Shown piece by piece: positions 23,526 through 37,015 of a stretch of DNA of 64,000 nucleotides. Below the pieces are notes generated by a model. It was given only the letters and a program-made list of their open reading frames with translations. It searched no databases and had not been told where the DNA came from. Source of the DNA: Ancylostoma caninum (taxonomy: Eukaryota; Nematoda; Chromadorea; Rhabditida; Ancylostomatidae); NCBI GenBank assembly GCA_037903475.1, contig JBAJFG010000038.1, positions 1 through 64,000 of the forward strand, written 5' to 3'. A program made the position numbers and the translations under genes. Numbering within the stretch: the first letter of the stretch is position 1; every line of letters begins with the position of its first letter.

Positions 23526-24882
23526 CTGAAAAAATTGAAAAAATTGAAAATTGATTAAAACTATGGTGATATTGGGAAACTGAGAACAAAGGATGCAAGA
23601 ATCCAGGACATTCCAAAGGAATGGTTCCGGCATAGTCAGTTTGCCGGAAAAGGGGCGTGGTCACAGTCGCACGGTTGGTCGGTTCGTACAGGGCTCACGC
23701 CCATTAACACAGAGTGGTTCATTCGACTTGTAAACGTAACACAGAATGGTTCATTCCATTTGTAAACGTACAATTTTGTTTATGTGGACGTTGGACGAGC
23801 TGGCGCTGGCACCAAAAGACAGGACACCTTTTGTAAACCAACCACGAAGCAGTGGCCACGCCCCTTTTCTTCTCGTAATGCGGCACATCCAAATGGTTCA
23901 CTAAGCCAATTTCACGTGGACACAGAGCTCATATGTGTCATTTTCCACAATTGCTCACTTATTTATTAGCTTGTGCATTTATTTGTTTATTTGTTTGTTT
24001 ACTTTTTAAAATATACTAACTCGCTTTTATTTGCTCTTGTTATTAATGCACAACAAAGTACAAGGACCTCCAACCAGGAGAATTAACACTTTGCAATTTT
24101 TTTATCCAGAATATTTTGGAAATACTGGGATCTATAAACAGACTATAGTATACAATAGACAACTGTGATTTTTCATAGTACGTAATCCAAGAATAATAGA
24201 AAAGTGGAATTTTCCCTCCTTCCTGTTTCTTATAGAGGAAAATTCCCAGAAAATGAGGACACATATTTAATCCCGCAATTATACCGCGTCTTTCACCAAA
24301 ACAGGCACGATTTGCCCCTGTTTCTGGTATTAAAAGCTTAAAAACACCAAAAACTGACGACATAATCGAACCTCCCAGGAACCGACATCCATAACCGACC
24401 GCTCACTTTGCTGCTGTGCTAAGCCTAAGAAGAAGTGTGACCAATTCCGCTGCCGAAATCTTTTTCACCAATTAAGGGCTAGGCTAGCATTTGAAGCAGC
24501 GCACAGGAGCGAGCAATTAATTCCGAATTAATTGAAAAACTTCGTGTCTAGACAAGTCCCTTCATTCATATGTAAAGGTGTGGTCATGGAGTGCTTGCAG
24601 AGGTGGAGTAGGGGTGGCCTAAAGGATAAAATCGGGCCCATTCCATGAAAATTCCTAGAGTTCTAATCCATTCTGTAATCAAAGTTAAGCGAAATAAGAG
24701 AACCACAAGGAGAAGTAAATCGAATGCATTTTTGTATTTTTTCTCTGGACAGCTTTAATAAGTCGCGAACAAGAGTTCTCCAGGATAGGGCAAGTAGGGA
24801 AAACTATTTGCTCATGCTTTTAACTAATTATGCTCTTAACTAGGACACAAAGCAGCCGCAAACTAGTTTGATGTCATCGTGC

Positions 24883-25030
24883 CCTGTTATAGTGTGTTTC
24901 ACCGAGGAACGTAGTTGTGCAGATATAGGAGAAAAAGAGCTTGCGAGAAATAGTGTTGCATTCGAAGAGACAGCCGAGAAATGCAGATTATAGGTGCAAA
25001 TACTCAACTATCATCGTTTTTGAAACAGGC
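24883..25030 (-). repeat. Dispersed repeat D, copy 2
   Basis: It is the reverse-strand relative of 10822-10985. On the - strand it begins near TTTCAAAAACGATGATAGTT and ends near GGTGAAACACACTATAAC. Confidence 0.6.
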
Positions 25031-25123
25031 TATATACGTACTTACTGCACTAGATTTCATTAAGCTATAAGCTAAATTTTTGCAGCTCTAGGATAATCTA
25101 TGTTATGCATGCCTTGAGGGCAA

Positions 25124-25336
25124 TTTATACCAGATGCGTGCGTTTGACGCGCGTGCGTCTATATATCGAAGGATAGGGCCAGTCGCATCACTGATGCAGC
25201 TCAGACGCTCACGTTTACGGCGTCGCGGTGGCCGCATGTTCTCTTCATTGAGAATGCGCATGCCGCGTTGACCAGTCGCCATGGGAATCCCCTTGCAAGT
25301 GGATGCGCGCGTCTGACGCACGCACCCTAGTATAAA
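25124..25336. mobile_element. MITE family C, copy 1
   Basis: The inverted ends are TTTATACCAGATGCGTGCGT on the left and its mirror CGCACCCTAGTATAAA on the right. The GC-rich interior is full of GCGTGCGTC/GACGCACGC words and contains AGGGCCAGTCGCATC. Relatives occur at 50385-50621, 54331-54520 and 54937-55174. Confidence 0.7.
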
Positions 25337-26410
25337 CTGTCTTTTGGTCGCGTGTCTCTGCGACCCGGCCTACCCTTCATCGTATAAACACGCGTGCGTC
25401 GAATGAATTTGGTATATGGTCCCCATTCCACAATGGAGGGTCAAGGATGACTATTTTATCAATTTCACTCAAAAATATCTAGTTTTCTGGTTTTGTGGCG
25501 ATCATTATCACTATCACTCGTTATTATCCTGAAACCGGCAAAAGTACATAGCGTGACGATAAGGCACCGTTTCCTTTTGCTTCAAGTACCGTGAAGCAGA
25601 AGCATTTCTTGGATTTCATTCGTTGATCCCCTTATCTTGTTATCGTTGATATATAGCAGTTGATCCTCTGTGATGAACACAAGGACAATTAAACAATTTT
25701 AAGGCTAAAGCACATTTTTCTAATTCTGACAGTTTTATCATGAGTCTTAGGACGCCAGTATGCACGGCATGGAACTAGCAACACCTTTCTTTGATAAGGC
25801 TCGAGCGTTATCCAGTTCCTATACATTCACAATTTTTTGTGTTTTTTTTAAAGCTGCAACTGAGTTTACATCAGTTACACACTGTATACATTTCTCTTGA
25901 GAAATTAGTGAAGTAGAAGAGAAAAAAAACAAGAAAAATTGTCTCAAGAAGACAAGTGAAAATTGAAAAACGAGAGAATAGATAAGCAAGGAAACAACGC
26001 TAATAAATGGAAAATAGAAGTAACTCTGAGCATATGGCTCCTATGGAATAGAGCTATGGCGACAGAAAGCGTTTGTATATCGTGCAAAACATAATATGAT
26101 AGCAATATTCGTACATGAACAAACTCCTCCACTCTATAAATACAAGAAAATCAGCTACTCATAGTTTACTTATTTAATATGAAGGTAAATAGCGCAGGAT
26201 GGCAGAAATATCTTCACTTTCACCACCGAGAGTGCCTCGTCAGATGGAAAAAAGTGTTAAGGTGAATCAGCGTGACACGGGTCATTACTCACACCACGCA
26301 GTGGACAGCAATACACGAAGATCGGAAGTTTACTGAGAAAAGATAACAGGAATTTCATAAGAAATGGTTATTCCATTGCAGCAGCTCTATTTGGAAATCT
26401 GTTGGGTTTG

Positions 26411-26450
26411 AGGTCGAGTAGAGGTTGAACAGGTCGAGTAGAGGTTGAAT
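26411..26450. repeat. 20-bp tandem duplication
   Basis: Two adjacent copies of AGGTCGAGTAGAGGTTGAA plus one variable base lie inside the SH3-gene intron. Confidence 0.85.
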
Positions 26451-27656
26451 AGTTTTAGCCAAATGGCGAAAATTCCCAAAAATATCTTGGATTTGAGAAA
26501 GATGTTGATTTACTCAGTGATTTGCCAGGTATTTCTCCTACATTAATTTTGTTGATACGGATAATTCCTTCTTTAAGTTTATTATATTATTACGGTTTAA
26601 TAAATTTAGGCAAATCATATGTCTTAACTTAAATTAAAGTCCCGAAGCTATAGCAAGTATATAAGGGATCGCCCCTCACTGATGGAGTTCCCCCAAAGAA
26701 TGTTCTCTCTCGGGGAAGTGATGGTAAAAATTTGAGTTCCTAAGGCTTTTCAGGTATCATCCACAAAACCTCTCCTTCCTTCACCCACCACCTCCCTCAG
26801 GTACATTTGTGATCTTCCTTCCACTCAGCCGCGCCACCTACATAAAAGACACAGTTTTATGAAAAACATGCATGCCTAGGCTTGGGGGAATGATGAACAA
26901 ATATCGTAGCTATGTAGGAATGAAGCGGACGGCTGGAGGAGAAAAAAGTTAATGAATTCGCTTCAACGATCGTGCTGAATCGATTGCATTTAACAAGCAA
27001 TTTTTCGCGTGGAATATCTATGCTTTTGGTTTCCAGCTATCCGATCCTAGGGAAATTGTGGTGAAGCATATGAAGGTGAATAGGGAATAAAGAAGAGCTT
27101 CAGATCCGAAAAAGAACGAGAAATGATAAGAACGCGCGGCACGGAAGACTTCAAATTTATTACCTCGGTTATTACATTGTTAAGTTCTTCTTACACAGAT
27201 GTGTGGGTGCTGCTGCTAATGCTACCAGTGCTACAGCCCGGATAATGTTCTCGCAAAATTTCGAAGAATTCTACAGTATCCAGTCAGATTTCTTCTAGGT
27301 CAGCTTCCCGTAAATTCATAGCGAATCCTACTGAAAATTTAGGCGCACTCTGGGTAAAATCGGAAATATTTGTTTCACCATGAGCAAGGTAAAGTTGAAA
27401 GTTTTTGACCCCCATTGAGCAAATTTCACTCTCCTTTTCATTTTACCCAGGGTAAAGTCGAGAATTTTCGTCTCATCACTGAGCAAATTCCACTTTCCTG
27501 TTTCCACACAACTCCTGTTGGGCCATATCTAGTATAATTTATCCAATCGGATAAACACTGGCGGATATACATATTGATGTTGTGACAACTGCTGTCCAAT
27601 GAAACTTAGTCGTGGACAATAGTATCTATCTATTTCAATGCATTATATGTATATGT

Positions 27657-28090
27657 AGTCCGTTTCAAAAACTACAATAGTTAAGTAGTTGTGCTTATGG
27701 TCTTCATTTCTCGCCCGTCTCTTCGAATGCGGCACTATTTCTCGCGCTTTTTCCTTCTCCAATACCTCCACAACAGTGGCGGACGCAGAAAGTGGACGGG
27801 AGGGGGAGGGGGGGGGGGGGGGAGCGTGGGAAAAAAGTGGGGTCTCCGCAGTTTTTGGGGACCTAGGCGGAAAAGAAAATTAATAAAAGTAATAATTGTA
27901 ATGATAAATTATTAATGAAAATTATATATTAAGAATAAACAAATAAAAATAAACTTATACAACGTGTTTGTATGTATCGCAATGTAATTTCAAAAATTTG
28001 CCGACCCATTCTCGGGGGGGGGCGCCCCCCCCCTCTGCCTCCGCCACTGCTCCACAACTATTCTCCCTGGTGAAACACTATTTTTGTTGA
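27657..28090 (+). repeat. Dispersed repeat D, copy 3, split by a hAT MITE
   Basis: The repeat D sequence (from AGTCCGTTTCAAAAACTAC to GGTGAAACACTA) is continuous if 27774-28049 and one 8-bp duplicate are removed. This shows that the MITE inserted later. Confidence 0.75.
27774..28049. mobile_element. hAT-type MITE, copy 2 (276 bp)
   Basis: The ends are CAGTGGCGGACGCAG and, slightly diverged, CTGCCTCCGCCACTG. An exact 8-bp target duplication CTCCACAA lies at 27766-27773 and 28050-28057. The orientation is opposite to copy 1. It has the same poly-G/poly-C patches and AT-rich core. Confidence 0.88.
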
Positions 28091-30138
28091 TAAACGTCCA
28101 GTATCTGTGGCATCATCAATTCGTCTTATCTCTCACAAAAGCGCTAGATTTACGCAAAATAATGGACAGGTGAATGGATAAATTACATTGGGTAGCACAG
28201 TGGATAAAGACCGATAGGAACGGATATAAATACCCACTATGTTTTCCTGCTATCCCTAAATATATTCTATATGGGTCCTGGAATTTCTTCAGAAACTGTC
28301 GCTTCTCAGAATCGTAAAGGTAAGAAACAATTGAAAAATGTAGGAAAACATTCCGAATTTGTTATTCTCTCTCTTTGATATGGTAGGATTTCTTTGCTTT
28401 GTGGCGAAGCAAACAGAAATAAAGAGAGGATTAAGTCAAAAACTGAGAAAAGACATGAACAGACCACATTTAACAGACTGCCATGGGGAATATACACTTC
28501 CTGAAGGCATAATACTCAATTAATCGGTTCAGAAAGCCGCTACGATGCTTATTCCATCGAAACTACAGGAAAATCATGGGCCGACCGTCAAGCCATCTCA
28601 GAAATTCCCGACATGCAGCGACTGAACGTGTGCGATGTTGGAGAATACTGTGAGGCGCTAATTCGTGAACACAAATACTGACTTGAAAGGCTAGAAAAAC
28701 ACGAGGCGAGAGCAGATAATGGAGTTGGCAAGGCAAGTCGCCGGTAAAAACTCTGCGAGTGCTTCTGTAGTAATTTCTTGCTGCGCTCAAATGCGACATA
28801 CCAGGAATAACTTGCGTAGAGTTGAAGCACACCATAAAAGTGATAGGAATTGGAGAATAAACATAAAAGAAGCATAGAGAGGAGAAAATGCTTGGAAAAT
28901 GGCCGGAAATACCAATGAAAAAGTAAATTGTAAACGAATTGGATGCAGTCACCATAAAAACTAACACCAACGTGAACTAGAAGGCGTGACTGCTCATAAA
29001 ATTACCTAGCTTCCCTTAATTGCCCTTTCAATCACAAAAGCTTTAATGATAATTTCACCAATCTTTATGTCTCAAATGCAGTGTTTCCATAAGATTTGAT
29101 ACCTATACAGAACTGCGTAAAGCCAGCAGCTACCTCCCCTCTCTCTCCTCATACTCTTGCACGATATACGTAATGCTCCACACTGCACTGCTCTCGCTCC
29201 CCCCACACCTGCCTTCGCCCTCATGCTCCGCAAAATTATGACCCAAAAACTAATTTTTTTTATCTGCATCTCTTGGAGGTTTTACTATAAATGAAGGATT
29301 AACTCATTATGTCCCAAAAATGACGGTCATTTTGGCGCGTCGACTACTAATACAATGCCGATACTCAGCGCGCCAGTTCTGAATTTTGAAAAAGCGGGAA
29401 TCGTGAAGCTACAGAAAACGAATTTGAGCTTGGCTTGGAAAGAAGGTTTGCAGCTGATAGTATGTAGGGGGAATGCCGGTGTTGCAGACTGCAACACAGG
29501 CAAATATTTGGGAACAATTTTCCGATCAGGTGGATTTTTACCTTCGGCGTAGGGGGGGGGGTGGGGAATGCTCCAAAAACACTGACAGATCACTAGTCCA
29601 TTACATATGAAGATCTCGAAATTGATTTTGAGGTGGGACCGCATCTAATATAAAAGATCTTCAGCATTAAAAGACTTTGTAAAGGTGTCAACACCTCTAA
29701 TTTGCCAATGTCGCTTACTGCGCCGCAAGCAGATGCGGTGCGTGCTATAGAGTCAGCCCAGCTGAAAGCGCTCCTATAACATAGAGGAAGGTAAAAATTA
29801 GCCACCAAGTAAATGCCAAATATAAACACCAACTATACTCAGACCTGACAAATCCGAATGGCTTAATTTATTTATCAATTCAGAATAGGACCTGAAAAAT
29901 TCGCACGTTCGAAAAAGGGAAAACCTTAAATCGCTTCTAAGAGCTCCATCTTTTTCACAAATCTGACGTTTTCGACCCATTCGGAATCGGATTTTCGAAT
30001 CTTGAATCCATCAAATTTTGGCACTAAGCATAATGCCCACATGTCTTGGGCAAGATTGCATGAAAAGTAAGTAAAAAGTGGAATGTCCTGGATTCGAACG
30101 CACAGACCAATTAGGCCTGGCGCTAGCGAAGAACTCAC

Positions 30139-30238
30139 CAGGTCGCTCGCTCAACACGCGCAGCACGTCACCCTTCTCGAAAGGCAGTTCCTCGTCGAAT
30201 TCGCTGACGTTGTTGAAAATAGCCCGAGCCACGCTCAC
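30139..30238 (-). CDS. First half of an SH3 domain (CAS-like scaffold gene)
   Basis: The 100-bp exon has a TTTTTTCAG acceptor and a perfect donor (CCTG|GTGAGT). It reads VSVARAIFNNVSEFDEELPF then EKGDVLRVLSERP. This is the N-terminal half of an SH3 domain, with the ALYDN-like ARAIFNN strand, the acidic RT loop (EFDEEL) and the F.KGD motif. It joins the exon at 23419-23525 in phase (phase 1) across a 6.6-kb intron. In vertebrate CAS genes the SH3 begins only about four residues after the start codon, in exon 2. Here too the domain starts at the exon edge, so a very short first exon should lie upstream (higher coordinates); see 41297-41308. Downstream exons of this gene remain uncertain. Confidence 0.88.
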
Positions 30239-31381
30239 CTGAAAAAAGGCTTGATTAGTAGTGGAACTCAGCTATTCCTCAGGGTAAATGTAAGGAGTGA
30301 AGCTATGGAGGAAAGCAAGTACAGCAGGAATTAGGAAACCTCGATGGGGCATAAGGAAAGAGGGAGGAATAGGCAAAACAGAAGGAAAAAGTTGTTGATC
30401 CGCGAGCGAACGACAGATTGTACGCGGCGTTTGCGAACTCATTAACGCCTAATTAGATGATGCGACCTTAACACCGCTTACTGGCCGGAGAGGTGTGTGC
30501 AGTGAAGCGAAAAAGTGACACTGGGAGAGTAATGGACGGATGGAGCACAGCGCACGAAGAACCGCACAATCTGAGGAATGACTGGAATTAGAACAGTGAC
30601 ATTTTTATCCTTGGGCTAACTTACTGAGTGCAGTAAAGTTATGAAGATTTGCTTCTAGCGCTACAAAAATGTGAGGAAAGTGTTTTCTGGAATTTTCTGA
30701 AATGGAGAAGAGAACCGAGGAATTCGCAAGATGGAAAAGAAAACAAGACGAAATGGAAATTCTAGAATTTCCTGGGTTTCAGGAAGAAAAAGAAGAGCAA
30801 GGGTAATCCCAGCTTTGAGTGCGTCAAATGAGTTGTTTTCAGATCCAGAGAAAATTCGTCTATTTCCTACTGTAACCATCGGACATGTCCTACCATTGGG
30901 CATGGCACAATGGTAGGACTGCATTTCGAGAGTAAAATAAGAAATAGGGATTTTATAGAGGAAACAAATGGAGTGAAGAATGCATAAATACGATAAAAAA
31001 TGCAATTATATCGAATCTTCCCATGAAAGTTATATTTATGGCATTGAATATACTCACACCAACGCAGGCTCATCGCCGCGATCGTTTGCGCAGGAACAAC
31101 AAAATCATCGTGACTATTCCGTTCTTTCTTTAATCTTATTATACTTAAGAGAAAACAACTAATAATCCAATGTCAAGTGAATAGCGCGCAATCCAGTCGC
31201 GTCGCTCTGTCTAGAAATTGCGATGCAATCGCATAAAAAAACCGAAAGAATTGCCACTTAGCCAACAACTGAATTATGACCACGCCGCGATTGGTAAGCG
31301 ATTTCATCGCTGCGCGATTCCTTCGGAGATGCTCAAAAGCCCACAGGGTTAACATGGACATAAAGCGCTTAGCAGTCGGAA

Positions 31382-31417
31382 ATGAGTGCTCTTGGTACTA
31401 TTGAAGCTGACACTCTG
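31382..31417 (+). CDS. Weak candidate first exon, + strand
   Basis: ATG is followed by 11 codons, giving MSALGTIEADTL, ending at a perfect donor (CTG|GTAAGT). It is short and adjacent to a small GC-rich hairpin (about 31425-31450), so it may be chance. The only possible partner seen is the exon at 34113, which it would match in phase (0). Confidence 0.2.
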
Positions 31418-34112
31418 GTAAGTCCCGCCGCGATTGAATCGCGGCGATTCGTGGTATGCCCAAGGAATAAAAATGCACATTCAGACGTTGGTTGGTTTCA
31501 TTCCCCTAAAATAGCCAGTCGTACGTATTTTTCGCGCCTGATGAAATAAATGAACGGAAATGAGGATAAAAGGCTGTGAATGAACACACAAGATAAAAGA
31601 GATCGCGCGAACCTTTACCGACGAAGATTTTGACGAATGACAACGACGAGAATCTACGGCCACCAGGAAAGCTACCAATGAATCCTGCTACAGATACGAA
31701 GATAGGGAGAGATGATGAATTTGTCCTGAATAATGGGTGCCGGAAACAATTTTGCGCTCTGCTCTCGCTTGCACTTACAATGAGAGAAAACGAAGTTTTC
31801 GCGATAATTTCTCGTACAACTGTAATGTACTTTGAGAGCAGATCACAGAGAACTTAGGAGAGTATCCGTGCTAAACGTGTGAACACTTTCAAATTCACGC
31901 TTTACTCTGCACCCATAAACGCTTTCACCGTTCACCCGTATGTTACGTTAGCTATACTCAACTACCCATGGGTATATGATTACCCATCTTCTACTGATCT
32001 GGGCGCAGCATTCGGCACCACCATCTTAAACACGTTTGAAGACAGCAGAAGAGGATCCTCTATAGTTGAACATGACTCCACTATCTGTATTCGCTGAAAC
32101 AGCAATTTTCGTCTGATTGTGGTATTAATAATGTACATATTCTGGCGCTAACGTCAAGTTTAAAAGAACATGGTGGAAATCAAATGATTCAGTCGGATAC
32201 AAAATCAATGGGAAGCGCAACAGACGCGTTCAAGGAGTCCTCTGTTCTTGCGTTAGTTCGAGGCGTTGATCTGTGAATTGATAAAAATGCACCGCTCCAT
32301 CGAAAAGTGCAACAACTGCCAAATTTCTCTGCCACAGTGATGGATATCTCTGTGTCAAACTTTGGAAACGATTAAAACTGAGAATTTTTGCAGAGAAAGG
32401 TGTGAATTTTGGAAGGTATTATATTGTAGTTGTCCAGACTACGTAGTGCTACTAATAAAAATAAAATTGAAAAAAAAACTTTTCTCTTCTTTGTCGTCAT
32501 GAAAATTTTCCTGTAAGTAATCCCATGGGGTTTGCACCAAATCCAAGAGGTTCCATAGAACCTGCCCCGGAAAGTTCTCCTACAGTTGCGTGATTAGGCG
32601 TGTGGCTTCAAGAGTCGACGTTTCTCCAGCAATATACTGGGTGCGCCAAAGTTAGGGGCGTTGGACCATGATTAAAACTGGCGGATTGAGTGATATGAGC
32701 AGAAAGTAGGATATTTTGAGTATAGCAGAATTTTGAAAAATCCCAGAAAGGATCTGAAGCTAGCAAATACTTGAGCAAATTCACAGCGCGCGGGCGGTAC
32801 CATAACTTCGGCTAATTAAGTAGTATCATATCTTGTATACACATATGAATCTGTATATCCATATAAACTAATTCTTAAAAGGCCAAGATCTCCATTAAGA
32901 TCCAACTTTTTCGTGAACAGAGCAGGCACAGAATACCTAAGACTGAGTAAACTTAAACGTCTTCCAACCAGCTTAAGCGGAGTTGAAAAATACGTCACCA
33001 GGTACCTTGAGGATGCTCAACATAAAAATGGCACCGTTTAAGTTATGATTCTCGTACTGATGTTACTACACAATTTGTTTTTTTTGTGTTTCTTTTGCAT
33101 CTCTTGAATTTTCATGAAAGATCATGTAATAAAGATAATAAAGATAATGATAAGGATTCGTCTAACAGTTTCTTTCAACTACGTGCAAGTATGGACGAAC
33201 TTTGTCAGTTTGTCCTGAAGCTCTCATTTCTATGTATACCGTGTTCATTATATTGATTAGTAAATAAATAAATAATCAAAGGTTTGGTAATATCTCTAGA
33301 TAAGTGCGTTCAGACGAGATCCTTGTCATTTTTCTGGCGACCAATTTTTAAACAACAAGTTTTTCGGTAACATTTCTACTTTTGTAGCCTCAGCACTCGC
33401 ACGAAAAATAGAAAATTTGCTAGACGACTCCTGTCGACCCCGCCCCCCCCCAACCCGACTCCTGTTACCTGATGCCATACAAAAGAATTGGAGTTTCTTT
33501 CCTATTCAAACGGTCCGCATTATCTACGTGATAGAAACAGGAACATTTATGAGGTTAAATTGGAAGTCCTCAATATATGGAGGTTTTCACAAACTGTACT
33601 CGAATAATTTAGAAATGAAGAACATAATTAGAAGCCGACCATGAAAATGAATAAAGAATGTAGTCGTGCATTAATGTGAGAATGTAGTCCATTCATGGAA
33701 AAACTGAAGCAATGAGGGTACGTAAGCTGGAATGAGGAATGAGGAAAGGAGTGAAAAAGTGAAAGGATAGCGTTACGCAACAATAGTAACACCTAGCAGA
33801 AATCCGAGACCGAAGTGTAGTCGTAGTACACTCAGCTCAGAGTTTTTATAATGGCTAGCAAGGCTGCAGTTCCGAACAGCACGGAAGCCAAGTGCAGGTA
33901 GCGAGGCCTACTACTTTATGAATACTCATAAAATGTAGCCCGACGGAACTCCGAGGCAATAGGCCCCGTTGGAGAAAATGTTCTTGGACCAGGAAGTCGG
34001 TTAGCTATATGTAGAACTAGAAAGATCCGGAATTCGAGAGCTTAAAGGGGAAGACCACTTCTCTCCAAATATGGCGAAGAAATCCAAGCTGAGCACCTAG
34101 ATTTAGCCGAAA

Positions 34113-34232
34113 ATGGATCAGATATCGTCGAGATCGCGCTCCCTCAAGGAACTCGAACAAAGACCAAGAGCGTCGATTGTTTCAATAGCCTCTCGCAATA
34201 CACACAAGAGGACGCGCGGGCCTATGAGTGAG
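34113..34232 (+). CDS. Candidate first coding exon, + strand, Ser/Arg-rich
   Basis: ATG 34113 follows an in-frame TAG (34104-34106). Forty open codons then run to a good donor (AGTGAG|GTGAGG). The translation begins MDQISSRSRSLKELEQRPRA and contains SIVSIASRNTHKRTRG. The GC content rises locally relative to its surroundings, as expected for an exon, and RxxS-type sites are frequent. It could alternatively be an internal exon starting after the ATTTAG at 34101-34106. No domain is recognisable and no following exon was identified with confidence. Confidence 0.4.
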
Positions 34233-36089
34233 GTGAGGAGGTGGCGCGGCCGGTTTGCTGACCAAAAAAGGCGCTGCTGCAAGCGATCACCTCACTCAGC
34301 TCCCTTAGTCCACCTCCGATTACTGGTTTTCCACCAGCGACTTATAGCACTTTGACGAGAAAAACACAACCTGGCCGCGAAGGAATCGCTGATGGAGTCC
34401 TTGTGGATATACATATACGTAATTGAGTGGGAAAAAAGTACTTAAAAGGCAGTAATGAAGAATACCATCTGGGTGGGCACCTACGTGAAGGTTTTGCGTT
34501 TGAAAATCTAGGAGACAGAAGAGAAAAATGAGTGAAAAAAATAAATGTCAACAGAAAAATAGCAAAAGCTCTCTTCAAACAAAAAATTGTCAAAAACCCT
34601 GTATTTGTCTGTAATAGAAGTACTTTAAATCGGGTCTGAAGCGTTGCACCGACCCTTGATTGATCAATCCATGCAGCTGACCAATCGCAGGGCTCGCTGG
34701 TACCGCCCACTAAAGTGACAAAACTCCGCAACATTTGAAAGTGGAATGAACTACTTCAAAGTGAAACGAAACTGCACAAAATCCGGAAATTTTCACCCGT
34801 TCGACATCCTTTTTCGAATATTTGGAAGCTGACAAAGAGGGGGGGGGGGGGGTGGAGGAGAGTGGCAATTCTGCCACTCGAGGACATGGATGGAGTAGTC
34901 AGAATACCAAAACTACCAATTTTATTATTAAATAATAAAAATAAGTACTTGAAAATAATGAAGAAATAAACAGTTGAAAATAGACTCATATGAAAAAAAA
35001 GTGATTTCAAAGATATTCTGCTTCCAAACTTCCAGCTTCTTTCACCAGGGGTAACACTTCTGGTGTTTGGGACGAAAGTCTAGTAGATGCCTTACTTCCA
35101 GGAACGAGTTATTTGGGGAGCTTTATTGCTCCGACTGACCCATACGACTCGTTTTGTTTGCGAATAAAATGATTACTACCAATGAAAAGGCTCATTTTCT
35201 CGCTCGACCTACGCCTCGTTTGTCGGCGAAAAGCATAAAATTCCTGTAAATTTAGTTGACTCCTGTTTCGAGTAAAAAATACAAGAAAAAAAAAGAATAA
35301 TTAAGTTGTATAGGAAAGTTTTTATGAATTTTATATGCAACATATTTCATAAGTCACTATTCCAATCAAAGTACTTTGGTCAGACAGAATGGTATTATAT
35401 AAGTGAATGAATAGTGGCGTGAACACTATCACAGAAGGCATCCAACCAGAAGTAGTGTTGGCTCCAGAAAACAAGATGAGCAGCCACTGAGATCAGCGGC
35501 ATATTACGACGGGAAGGGTGGATGGTGGAGTTGTTGTTCGCTTCGTTTAATCCGCTTCCTGTACAATATGGCCGGTCCAATAACGATAAATAGAAACCGA
35601 AAGCGATTTTTTCCCTGACAGCAGTAAATAATCCGTCGCGAAGTGGGTCAGCTGCCGATGGAGTTACGTTATTGGCTTGGGCCCTTATGACCAAAGCAAC
35701 TGCTCAAACTCTCGATTCAATTTTTACAAACTTCTTCTAATGTGTTAAGTTATCCAGAGGAAGTGATTCCCTCGCTGTGCTGGGATTTGCCGTGCATCAA
35801 GCATGACGACTGCAAGATTGCTATGCATGTTTTTGATGAGGAAAACAAAGAAAAACTTCTATGGGACCGCTCTGGCCCTACGAATGGGCTACTTAAAAGC
35901 CCATCAAGCATGGAATAAATCATTCGAAAGAGGTCATACACATATACGACGCTAGCTCATAACTTGCGCCCACTTTATGGCCAAAGCATTTCCACGGAGG
36001 ACTTCTTCGGTTTTCATAATAAGAGCGCGGCTTTATAACTCGCAATAAGAAGATGCCCCACAGAAGTCCTGGGCCCGTCATCATTGGAA

Positions 36090-36200
36090 GAACGGGTAAT
36101 CTCGTACCCATGAGTATAATTACCTATGTGTAGTAAGTGTAGACAACGTATCTCGTATGGGTAAACATGCTGATAAATGCCAAGCAAGGGGTAAATTTGG
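36090..36200. repeat. Dispersed repeat F, copy 1
   Basis: It shares words such as TATGAGTAT.AT.A and TGTAGACAACGT followed by GGGTAAA.ATG with 58440-58610. Boundaries are approximate. Confidence 0.35.
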
Positions 36201-37015
36201 GTTTTCAACACGCTTATCATGGCTAATTCCTACGAAGCATTCAGGCCCTATACATATACGACGCTTTTTTTCTGGAGAAAAATGTGGAGTACTGACTGAT
36301 ACTCGGGGTTTTTACACCTTTATAATTAGTTTTCTTCAATTTTTTCTTCTTCTTTTTTTGTTAATATACCCTAAATGCATTGAAATAATAGATATGGAGA
36401 TAGAAATATAAATCAATAAATAATATAACATGGTTGTGGGACGATGTCGAGATCATCTCAAAGTTACATTTTTTGAACTCTGTAAGATTCCATCTTACCG
36501 ATTTTTCGTTACGGAGTTCCCAAGCTTGGATGGATGACTGAGATCACCCAGGGTAAACGTGTTAACGTACCCAACTTACCCATTTACTTAGCAACCATCA
36601 TCGTAGTTACTCACACCTGACATTTTCTATACATAGCTGCTACCTAAAGGTAATTAAACATATGGCTATGAAATTATCCAGCCACGATAGCTAGCTCTAT
36701 TCGGTTGCTTAGGTAGAGGAGAACAGGATTTCTATTAATTCACTATTATGCTAAAACGCTCTTGGGTAACATAATGGGTGACATATGCTCGTTGGTAACA
36801 CATTCTGAATTCGTCGAGAAACGGCAGGTTGCAGCGATCACTACAAAGGAACACGAACAAGTCATTATAACAAACAGTTGGAAGGGTATGTAGATTAAAT
36901 GGAAGAAAAATTAAGGAAAGTAGGTGAATGTTCCAGAACAGTAGACCTCTTCATGACAAAAATGTGCTAAATTGCAAGTGTGCTGCGTAATCTACAGCGA
37001 AGGCTCCAGTTTCAG

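Larger units (their letters stand above)
23526..30138 (-). other. 6.6-kb intron inside the SH3 domain
   Basis: This is inferred from the two phase-matched SH3 half-exons. It contains repeat D copies, one MITE of family C, a hAT MITE and a 20-bp tandem duplication, all annotated separately. The rest is AT-rich with no recognised gene on either strand. Confidence 0.7.

Noticed and set aside
31988..32092. Exon-like segments on both strands with opposite readings
   Set aside because: Both strands look coding. The - strand exon (acceptor GCTGTTTCAG) ends in a phase that does not fit the SH3 exon, and the + strand version lacks an acceptor.
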